Shown: piece after piece, positions 19,801 through 30,000 of the stretch
Position numbering within the stretch: position 1 is the stretch's first letter
Layout: each line of letters opens with the position of its first letter
Source of the DNA: Adiantum capillus-veneris
Lineage: Eukaryota; Streptophyta; Polypodiopsida; Polypodiales; Pteridaceae
Length of the DNA stretch: 64,000 nucleotides
NCBI GenBank assembly: GCA_014529385.2
Contig: CM043944.1
Span: forward strand, 53,602,768-53,666,767
Direction: 5' to 3'
Made by a program: the position numbers and the translations under genes
Notes under the pieces: generated by a model
The model's database searches: none
What the model was told of the DNA's origin: nothing
What the model saw: the letters and a program-made list of their open reading frames with translations, nothing else

Positions 19801-22800
19801 GAATAAAACCCGCATAATACAATGGCTAGTAGGTTGGACAAGTGATGGTCCTCTACCCAAACCATCCATGGTACTAACATATAGAGATAGCTTCTTTCAA
19901 CAGAGCTAGCTTGGCTAGATCGTGGACCTTCAAACCACCTTGGGCTAAAACCTCAATAACATAATATATAGTAGGTTGGAAAAGTGTTAGACCTATACCC
20001 CAAGCCATCCACGGTATAAAAGTAGGGATAGGACTATTCAATAGAGCTAGCTTGGACAAGTGGTGGACCTTCAAACCACCTTGGGCTAAAACCTCCATAA
20101 CATAATGGTTAGTAGGTTGGACAAGTGATGGACCACTATCCCAAACCCTCCATGTTAGTAAACAAAGTAGCTAGACTCCATTCACACTTTAACCTTCAAA
20201 CAATAGTGATAGATTGATTCAATAGATCTAGCTTGGATAGGTGATGGATCTTCAAACAACCTCGGGCTAAAACCTCCGTAACGCAATCGTTAGTAGGTTG
20301 GACAAGTGGTGGACCTTTGTCCCAAAATCAATGGTAGTAAACATAGTAGCTCTACTCCATTCACACATTGACCTTCAAACAATAGAGATAGCTTATTAAG
20401 ATGGATCTAGCTTGGACAGGTAATGGACCCTCATACCACCTTGGGCTAAAACCTCAATAACACAATGGATAGTAGGTTGGAAAAGTGTTGGACCTCTACC
20501 CCAAAACATCGATGTCATCATACTAGAGATAGGACTATTCAATAGAGCTAGCTTGGACAGGTGATGGACCTTCAAACCACCATGGTATAAAACCTCCATA
20601 ACACAATGTTGAATAGGTTGGACAAGTACCCCTAACCATCCAAGTGATTAGACTAGAGATATGACTATTCAAATACAGATAGCTTGGACAGGTGGTGGAC
20701 CTACCAACAACCTTGGGATAAAACCTCAATAACACAATAGATAATAGGTTGGACAAGTGGTGGACCTCTGCTCCAAACCATCCATGGTAGTAAAAAAATT
20801 AGGTACACTCCATTCACCCATTGACCTTGAAACAATAGAGATAGCTTCTTTCAAAGGAGCTAGCTTGGACAGGTAGTGGACCTTCAAACAATCTTGGGCT
20901 AAAACCTCCATAACACAATGGATAGTAGGTTGGAAAAGTGGTGGACCTTTACCCCAAACCATCCATGGTAGTAAAAAAAGTAGCTACACTCCATTCACAC
21001 ATTAACCTTCAAACAATTGAGATAGCTTTGTTTAATAGATCGAGTTTGGATAGGTGGTGGACCTTCAAACTAACCTGAGCTAAAACCTCTAGAACACAAT
21101 GGAAAGTAGGTTGGACAAGTGGTGGACCTCTTCTCCAAACCATCCATGGTAGTAAACATAGTAGCTACACTCCATTCACAAATTGAACTTCAAAAAATAG
21201 AGATAGCCTTTTTCAATAGAGCTAGCTTGGACAGGTAGTGGACCTTCAAATCACCTTGGACTTAAACCTCCATAACACAATGGATAGTAGGTTGGACAAG
21301 TGGTGGAGCTCTACCCCAAACCAGCCATGGTAGTAAACATAGTAGCTACACTCCATTCACACATTGACCTTCAACCAATAGAGATAGCTTCTTTCAATAT
21401 ATCTAGCTTGGATAGGTGGTGGACCTTCAAACCGCCTTTTGCTAAAACCTCCATAACACAATGGATAGTAGGTTGGAAAAGTGTTGGACCTCTAGCCAAA
21501 ACCATCCATGCAGCTATCAGAATAGAGATAGGACTATTCAATAGAGGGAGCTTGGACAGGTGGTAGACCTTCAAACAAGATAGGGCTAAAACTTGCATAG
21601 CACAACATCTAGTAGGTTGGACAATTGATGGTCCTCTACCTAAACCATACATGGTAGTAAACATAGTAGTTACACTCTATTCACACATTGACCTTCAAAC
21701 AATATAGATAGCTTCTTTCAATAGAGCTAGCTTGGACAGGTGGTGGACCTTCAAACCAGCTTGGGCTAAAACCTCAATAACACAATGTATAGTATGTTGG
21801 ACAAGTGTTAGATCTCTATCCCAAACCATCCACGATATTAGAGTAGAGATAGGACTATTCAATAGAGCTAGCTTGGACAGGTGGTGGACCATCAAACCAC
21901 CTTGGGATAAAATCTCTCAATACAATGGTTAGTAGGTTGGACAAGTGATGGACCTCTGTCCCAAACCCTCCATGATAATAAACATAGTAGCTAGACTCCA
22001 TTCACACTTTAACCTTCAAAAAATAGTGATAGATTCTTTCAATAAAGCTAGCTTGATAGGTGGTGGATCTTCCAACAACCTTGGGCCATAACCTCCATAA
22101 CGCAATGGTTAGTAGGTTGGAAAAGTGGTGGACCTCCGTCCCAAACCATCAATGGTAGTAACCATAGTAGCTCTACTCCATTCACACATTGACCTTCAAA
22201 CAATAGAGATAGTGTTTTTTAATAGATCTAGCTTGGACAGGTGTGGTGGACCTTCAAACCACCTTGGGCTAAAAACTCAATGACACAATGGATAGTAGAT
22301 TGGTAAAGTTCTGGACCTCTACCCCAAACCATCGACCTCATCAAACTAGAGATAGGACTATTCAATAGAGCTATCTTGGACAAGTGGTTGACCTTCAAAC
22401 CACCTTGGACTAAAAACTTTATTACACAATGGTTAGTAGATTGAACAAGTAGTGGGCCTTTGCCCCAAACCATCTATGGTAGTGAAGATAGTAGCTACAC
22501 TCTATTCACACATTGACCTTCAAACCACATAGGGCTAAAACCTCCATAACAAGTTGGATAGTAGGCTGGACAAGTAGTGGTCCTCTACCCCAAACCATCC
22601 ATGGTAGTAAACATAGTAGCTAAACTCTAGTCACACATTGACCTTCAAAGGATAGAGATAGATTCTTTCAATAGATATATCTTAGACATGTGATGGACCT
22701 CCAAACCACCTTGGGCTAAAACATTTGTAGCACAATAGATAGTAGGTTGGACATGTGGTGGACGTCTCCCCCAGACCATTCATGATAGTAAACATACTAG

Positions 22801-24248
22801 CTACATTGCATTCACACATTGACCTTAAGAAAATAGAGATACAACTATTGTGAATAGAGCTAGCTTGGATAGGTGGTGGACGTTCAAACCACCTTGGGCT
22901 AAAACCTCCATAACATAATGGTTAGTAGGTTGGACAAGTGATGGACCTTTGTCCCAAACCCTCCATGGTAGTAAACAAAGTAGCTAGACTCCATTCACAC
23001 TTTAACCTTCAAACAATAGTGATAGATTATTTCAATAGATCTAGCTTGGATAGGTGGTGGATCTTCAAACAAACTCGGGCTAAAACCTCCGTAATGCAAT
23101 GGTTAGTAGGTTGGACAAGTGGTGGACCTTTGTCCGAAAAGCAATGGTAGTAAACATAGTAGCTCTCCTCCATTCACACATTGACCTTCAAACAATAGAG
23201 ATAGCTTCTTTAAATGGATCTAGCTTGGACAGGTAATGGACCCTCATACCACCTTGAGCTAAAACCTCAATAACAAAATGGATAGTAGGTTGGAAAAGTG
23301 TTGGACCTCTACCCCAAAACATCGATGTCATCAGACTAGAGATAGGACTATTTAATAGAGCTAGCTTGGACAGGTGATGGACCTTCAAACCACCATGGTC
23401 TAAAACCTCCATAACACAATGTTTCATAGGTTGGACAAGTACCCCTAACCATCCAAGTGATCAGACTAGAGATATGACTATTCAAATAGAGATAGCTTGG
23501 ACAGGTGGTGGACCTACCAACAACCTTGGGCTAAAACCTCAATGACACAATAGATAATTGGTTGGACAAGTGGTGGACCTCTGCTCCAAACCATCCATGG
23601 TAGTAAAAAAATTAGGTACACTCCATTCACCCATTGACCTTGAAACAACAGAGATAGCTTCTTTCAAAGGAGCTAGCTTGGACAGGTAGTGGACCTTCAA
23701 ACAATCTTGGGCTAAAACCTCCATAACACAATGGATAGTAGGTTGGAAAAGTGGTGGACCTTTACCCCAAACCATCCATGGTAGTAAAAAAAGTAGCTAC
23801 ACTCCATTCACACATTGACCTTCAAACAATCGAGATAGCTTTGTTTAATAGATCGAGTTTGGATAGGTGGTGGACCTTCAAACTAACCTGAGCTAAAACC
23901 TCTAGAACACAATGGAAAGTAGGTTGGACAAGTGGTGGACCTCTTCTCCAAACCATCCATGGTAGTAAACATAGTAGCTACACTCCATTCACAAATTGAC
24001 CTTCAAAAAATAGAGATAGCCTTTTTCAATAGAGCTAGCTTGGACAGGTAGTGGACCTTCAAATCACCTTGGACTTAAACCTCCATAACACAATGGATAG
24101 TAGGTTGGACAAGTGGTGGAGCTCTACCCCAAACCAGCCATGGTAGTAAACATAGTAGCTACACTCCATTCACACATTGACCTTCAACCAATAGAGATAG
24201 CTTCTTTCAATATATCTAGCTTGGATAGGTGGTGGACCTTCAAACCGC
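13835..24248 (+). repeat. Satellite array, bipartite 180/141-bp monomers
   Basis: Each monomer has two copies of the box TTGGACARGTGGTGGACC. The first is followed by TTCAAACCACCTTGGGCTAA and CCATAACACAATGGATAGTA, the second by CTCTACCCCAAACCATCCAT. Long monomers add GGTAGTAAACATAGTAGC, CTACACTCCATTCACACATT and GACCTTCAAACAATAGAGAT; short ones jump from CCATCCATGC to TATCAGAGTAGAGATAGGAC. Spacing measured at 14501, 14642, 14822, 14964, 15144 and 15324 gives 141, 180, 142, 180 and 180 bp. All units point the same way. GGTGG-N8-CCACC in the first half is a conserved short inverted repeat. No genes are inside; the many short frames are satellite translations. Confidence 0.95.
20095..22912 (+). 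repeat. Higher-order satellite unit, copy A (about 2.8 kb)
   Basis: The order and private variants of monomers here recur about 2818 bp further right. For example 20095-20340 matches 22913-23155, and 20390-21440 matches 23197-24248. The remaining part, from about 21431, matches 32964 onward beyond Tat-1. Confidence 0.85.
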
Positions 24249-25380
24249 TGTCAGGAGTTTTTTGGAGCAAGGGATTGCGCATATGTACATATACATGCAT
24301 GGTGCATCAAATAAAGGATTGCCCATTTTCCTTAGCCAGGTGGTTATGTGGGGCCCACATGTGTACAGGTAGGACAGGGTGTACATAGTGCATCGATTTT
24401 CACTATTACCAGTACCACTGTGTTTTTCTACAATAATGAGGAGTTTATAGCGTGTAAAACTTCTCGAGGAAGCTATCCGCGGGCTGACGACATGAGGTCA
24501 GCAGGTGCGTCAGATGGCATCTAGTGGCGTCAGGAGGGCGAACGAGGTCAATATTTTCACGCAGATGAGGACGGACACAACGTGGGTGTTTTCTTGTGAG
24601 AGTTACGCAGAAAGGTCATCATTAGGACCACTTTTTGGGTCCACTTCACGTGGTGGCGAGATGCATTATTGGAAAAAAGCTGAGTGCTAGGTGTGCGGAT
24701 GATGCGAAAAGGTGACAACTATGCACTGCGAGGTCAGTTTTTGGCTCCGTTTGAGGTCATCTAAAAGGCCAAGGGTGCCCAAATAATAAAGCTAAGTGTG
24801 GGAACTGAAAAAAGAGAGAGAAGACCAGAAAAAATGTGGAGAAGAGAGGAGGAACAGCCGCAGCTGTGTTTTTGCTCATTTTGGAGCCTGTTTTGGCCCT
24901 AAACTGCTCATCCGAGGTCGGATTTGAGCACTTTGACGTTGTAGACTGGGGTTTTTGGCCGTTCCGGACGCGATGGCGCTGTCCATTTTGCCAAATTCCT
25001 CACTCTTTTCCTGCTGTTTTTCTGTGTAAGTTTTTCCTATGAGCGAAGTTTCTGCTCTAGTTTGTGATTGTATCTGGTATCTTTTACCCATATTGTGTGA
25101 GCTGTTTGCCCCATTGGTGTTGGCCCAAGCTCATTTGTATCTAAACATCAGAAATTCTCCTCTTTTGGGCTGAGTTTTTTGGGTGTGTGTGTGTGTGTGT
25201 GTGTCTGTGTGGAGTGGGCAAGTGGATAGTCTCTTTCCTCTCACTCCAGAGGTGTGTTCCCTGTCTCGGCCAGGTGTGTTGTGTAAGCCGAGTGGTGTCC
25301 CATAGTGTGTGTGTGTATCTTCCCAAGAGTGTGTGTCGGGTCGTTATAGAGACGCTGTGTGTGTTTTCATCCCGCTCACA
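24249..25380 (+). repeat. Tat-1 5' LTR
   Basis: 1132 bp, TG...CA, almost identical to 31828-32963. A (GT)n stretch lies at about 25182-25206. No convincing TATA box was found. Confidence 0.95.
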
Positions 25381-25386
25381 TTCTTT

Positions 25387-25404
25387 TGGCGCCCCCACAG
25401 AGGA
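25387..25404 (+). other. Tat-1 primer-binding site
   Basis: TGGCGCCCCCACAGAGGA lies six bases after the LTR end. It is shared in form with four other primer sites in this window; the tRNA is not identified. Confidence 0.75.
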
Positions 25405-25921
25405 TCTTCTTCGAGTACCTTCTGCTTCGAGCTTCAAGCTTCGAGATTCGGGGTTGCAGGTTGCAGATTACAGGTTACAGATTATAGGTTACAGGGACAA
25501 GTACAGGTACAGGTGATTCACACAGGTACAGGTAGCTGGAGTACAGTGATATACTAGCAGTGATGTCACTTGCATTTGTTGTGGGAATGCATCACTTGGC
25601 GCCTATTTGAGCGCATTGTCTGTTGGATTGTACGTTACTTGTGGAAACTGCCATTGTACGCATTTGTGGAGCCATACTTGGTTGTATTTGGCAGTCCTAG
25701 CCATTCTCGAGACTTGGTCTGGAAGATAGTCATTTCTGAGACTTGACTATACGCGATTTGCATTAGCCTTCGTGTGAGGGTCGATAGCGTGAGGTTTTTA
25801 TTGAGCTGGGGGATTCTCAAATGTAGAGATCCTTTCGGTGATACAGGTAGCTGGAGCACCCTTTTTTGTGACCTCGCCATAGGCTATGTACTAGTAAGTC
25901 CTACTTGATGCTCGGGTTCTA
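25405..25921 (+). other. Tat-1 leader, non-coding part
   Basis: Contains short repeats of ACAGGTTACAG/ACAGGTACAGGT type (about 25450-25550). No gene is recognised. Confidence 0.6.
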
Positions 25922-26346
25922 TTGTTGACAGTTTATGCATACATATACAGTCTATATTTTGGGTTCCTACTGCTCTATTTCTGGGGAAACTCTGTCAAAA
26001 TTTTTCCAAGTTATGATGGCTGGTGTTTTGGTCTTTTGAGCCATTTATACTGTTATGCTGCTGAAATTTTGGCAAAATCAGAGGATAAGACAGGTGTGCT
26101 TTCTTGGGAGCTTCATGGTTGGCTTTAATGGATGATCAAAATGGCCCTCAGTTCACTCCTTTTCATTTAACTCAAAGAATTCAAATTAATGTTCATGTGT
26201 CCAGGAAGATCTTTTTCCAGCAGAGCATAGTCTTTATGTTTGGGCCAAGAAGATTGAGAGAGATCCTGGAATGTCCTTTGCCTGTTGTCATTCCGATGAT
26301 TAACTATGAAAACTCATTTGATGTGCATGTGTTTGTCCTTATCTAA
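25922..26346 (+). pseudogene. Tat-1 ORF upstream of gag (Ogre-like ORF1), frameshifted
   Basis: Two overlapping frames (25922-26128 and 26104-26346) appear to be one broken gene. The second carries RKIFFQQSIVFMFGPRRLRE followed by P-x-x-I-P-x-I-x-Y and SFDVHVFVLI. The same pattern appears on the minus strand of the distant Tat-3 (about 46957-47190, RKIFFQQ, RLREIL, SFDVHIFILI), directly before its gag, so the region codes for protein. Ogre elements, also Tat relatives, are known to have an extra ORF1 in this place with unknown function. I do not know the fold or role. The frame junction lies near 26104-26125 and is the same in Tat-2, so the break predates both copies. Confidence 0.6.
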
Positions 26347-26448
26347 AGTTGAGCTCCATTGAAGTTTCTAGGGATTGGGTAGTGAAAAGTTTTGGGTTCT
26401 TGCACGTGTGTTCAAAGGGGTTCTCAAAGCATTGTAACTTGGGTAGCC

Positions 26449-27009
26449 ATGGCTTTATCTTATCCGGAGTTTCATGGAAGAAGTGATGAAGACGTGGAAG
26501 AATTTTTGGAAAAGATGGAGGTTTCCTGCATTAGCAACCAGATTCATGACCCTACGCAAATGTTACGCCTTCTCCAAATTTGTTTGAAGAGTGATGCACG
26601 AGTTTGGTCTAAAGCATTTGAAGAGGAGTTGTGTGTGGCTGATCCACCTGTAAGGTTGAGTTGGGACAATCTACGACATGGGTTGGAAGTGGAGTTTGTG
26701 AAGATAGAAGATCCTGACAAAGTGTGGCAAGAAGTACAGGCTTTGGTGCAAAAGGAAGGTGAGCTAGTAGATGCGTACATACGTCAGTTTTCATTGGCAT
26801 GGGAGCGAATGTGCAAGGCTTTAGCACCACAGGTACCCCCGCCTGACATGATGAAGAAGGACAGGTTCTTGGCTGGTCTTTGGGAGAATATACGTTGGAG
26901 AGTGGAGCTAAAGAAGCCTAGGACATATGAGGATGCACTAGAGGTAGCAAGGAACAAAGAGTGGAAGCTGAGGAAAATGAGCCAGCTGGGGTGGAGTCTT
27001 TGCCAATGA
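26449..27009 (+). pseudogene. Tat-1 gag, cut by a 1-bp frameshift
   Basis: Gag builds the virus-like particle. The start at 26449 (MALSYPEFHGRSDEDVEEFL) is chosen because Tat-2 begins the same way and earlier codons lie in the leader. The body has the plant gag pattern ARVWSKAFEE, WDNLRHGLEVEF, and FSLAWERM through DRFLAGL. At about 26987 the run reads CAGCTGGGGTGG where Tat-2 has CAGTTAGGGGTGG. One base is missing, so the frame ends at 27009, whereas in Tat-2 gag continues into protease. The real continuation is the frame starting at 26961. Confidence 0.9.
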
Positions 27010-30000
27010 GGTCTGAATTTCAGCCTATAGAGTCTTTACAAGGGCGCATGTTAGGGGTTCAGCATGAACCAGTAGTTCCTGTTACTACTCAGGTTATGCC
27101 AGCAGTGGTCACTACAGCAGTGCAAGATGATGGGCTAAGGCAAGACATGAGGCAAATGGTAGATTTGATGAAGAATCTCAGCCTAAACATGCTAGGTCAA
27201 GTGGGAAATAATCGAGGTCGAGGGAGGTTTGCAAATCAGCAAGGAGGTGAAGAAAGGCCTAGGAATGGTGTTGGACAAAGCAATGGTAGGTTTTGGAGGC
27301 AGACGCCCACATATTATAATTGTGGAGAGTTGGGTCACATCAGCCCGCAATGTGATAAGCCACCAAGGATGGGGGGAGACATGTATCCATTGCCAAGACA
27401 GGTGTTAACTAGGTCAAATGATTATGGCATCGAAATTAAGGGAGACGAAGGAGCCAGTGGACTGACCCAGGAGGAAAAAGGAAAGACAAAAGTGCTAAGT
27501 GTAGTCACCTTGGAGAAGGCATCAAAGCTAGAGGATACATTAGTGATGCCTATTGGGAAGAGGACCACAGAGGAAAAGGAAGGAAGAAGTGCCCCAGGTC
27601 CTAGTAAGAAGAAAGGAAAGAGCCATGAAGGCGAGGGTGTCAAGGCCAAGAGGAAAAGGAGAGCTCGTCAAAAGTTTCATGTTTCATATTTTCCACTAGG
27701 GGATGGGCAATTAAGCTATGACTTGAAGGAGGATCTGACGAGCAGGAAGGCAGATGTTACTTTTGGGCAGCTTATAGAGATGGTGCCTAAGCTAAAGCGA
27801 CAGTGGAAGAGGATGGTTAACCCAATGGAGAAAGAGCCAGAGAGAGGTTCAGTGAAGGTGTTGGCAATGGACGAGCTACCATACATTTGTCCAATAGTAG
27901 ATGTGTGGCATAAAAGGAAAAATTTGGGACAAGGTTATGTGGATGGCGGAGCCCAAATATGCGTCATAACACACTCATGCGTTGAGAAGATGGGTCTCAC
28001 AGTGGCTGGGGTGTCAGGTTTTCGGATCAGATTGGCAAACCATCAAAAAGTAAAATGCTTAGGTGTTGTAAAGAGCTTAGAAGTGGAGGCATATGATGCA
28101 AAGGCAGTGGTTGATTTTCATGTGATGCCAGCAGGGTTGGGAGCATATCCTATTATACTGGGAAGACCATGGTTACGTGCAGTGGGAGTTGTTCAAGATT
28201 GGAGACATGGTACGATTAGCCTCTATGGAAAGACAGGTACCAAGAAGCTTTATAATATGGACACAAGGAAACGATTAGAGGAGCTTTACGAAGATGAGGA
28301 TGAGTCTAGTGATGAAGACTCTTCCACGGTGACAGATGAGGACAGTGATAGCACTACCAGCAGTGATGAGGATGCTGATGTTGCATTTCTTTTGATGGAC
28401 AAAGAAATCCAGGAGATTGGTTTAGTTGCATTTGCGAATGAGGTTGAAGATGAAAGTGAAGGGCCTTATGAAGTGATTGAAGGGCTGATGCAAACCAAGG
28501 TTGAGTTGTCAAAGAAGCAGGAATTAATGACGCAAATGATTAGTGGAGACCTCTCAGCTATGGAGAAGGATATATTTTTGCATATGCTGGCTAGTTTTTC
28601 TGATTTGTTCATTACTTCATATGAAGAGATCAGAGGGTTCAAGGGTGAAGAGATGCATATAGAGCTGAAAGAAGGTGCTAAGCCAGTGCGGCAAAGGCTA
28701 AGAAGGATGGGTCAAGAGCAAATGGAAGCCTTGCGGGTAGAGGTGGACAAGTTATTGAAGGCAGGGTTCATAGTCCCTGTGGAGACCACAGAATGGGTGA
28801 GTCCAGTAGTAGTCAGTCCAAAGAAGGATGGGAAGTGGAGGATTTGTGTAGATTTTAAACCCTTAAATGCAGCCACTAAGAAGAACCCATATCCTCTTCC
28901 ATTCATTGATCAGATCTTGGATTCAGTGGCAGGTTATGAGAGGTACAGTGTGTGTGATGGTTTTTCAGGCTATTTTCAATTGAAGATTGCTCTTAAAGAC
29001 CGCACAAAGACAACTTTCATTATGCCATGGGGCTGCTATTGCTACACAGTGTTGCCATTTGGGTTGTCAAATGGACCATCTTTCTATCAAGAGAGAGAGA
29101 ATTGGGTGTTGGAACCATTCATTGGTAGTTGTGTTAAAGCTTTTATGGATGACTTCTGTGTTTATAGCAGTAGGGTTGAACACCATGAGAAGCTACAGAT
29201 GGTATTGGATCGATATGATGAATGTGGAGGACAACTAAATCCAAAGAAATGTCATCTAGCACAGCCAAGGGTGAAGTTATTGGGCCACATGGTGTCAGAA
29301 AATGGCATTGAGGCTGATCCAGACAAGGTTAAGTCTATTATTCTTCTTCCATCACCTACGAGTACGAAGCAATTGGCAACCTTTATACACAAAGTGAAGT
29401 ACATGGCACGGTTTATTCCATTGTCTTCGCAGCTTCTTTATCCATTACAGCAAGTGGCAAAGCACGATCCATTGCAATGGGATGACAACTGTGAAGAAGT
29501 GTTTCAAGAGGTGAAAGAGGTGTTAGGGGGGTTGTCAGCCATGCAGGCTCCTGATTGGGAGAAAGTTTTTTATGTAAATCCATCAGTAGGGGATGATGCC
29601 ATTGGAGCCATGCTATTGCCAAAGGGGAAGGGCAGCCATTATATGAGGCCAGTGTATTGTGCAAGCCAAGTGAAGTTGGTAGCGGAGAGAAAGTTATCGG
29701 AAGTAGAGCAAGTGATGGCCAGTGTAATATTTGCTTGTCGACGGTTTCGTCATTACTTGCTACCACGGCCTTTTGTTTTCTTGACGAGTTATGCCTTTTT
29801 GCCACAGTTAATTAATGGTACTAACATGTCAAATGTGGTGAAGAAATGGGTAATTGAGCTGCAAGAGTTTGAGTTCTCTTTTCTAGTGGAAGATAGTACA
29901 AGGGCTACCCTAGCTGATTTGTTGACCTACAAGGAGAATCCCCTTATTGTTAAGAAAGAGGTGGTGAGAAAGGTAGTTGAAGAAGTGCCACAGATCAGCA

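Noticed and set aside
13835-24248. Dozens of 60-120 aa frames with recurring WWTFKPPWAKTSITQ-like or LAQGGLKVHHLSK-like peptides on both strands
   Set aside because: They are translations of the satellite monomer; they repeat with its period and change frame with its variants.
24505-25557. Frames shared between 24.5-25.5 kb and 32.1-33.0 kb
   Set aside because: They are inside the two Tat-1 LTRs.
26961-27009. Programmed frameshift between gag and pol in Tat-1
   Set aside because: Tat-2 reads through the same place in one frame; Tat-1 simply lacks one base.
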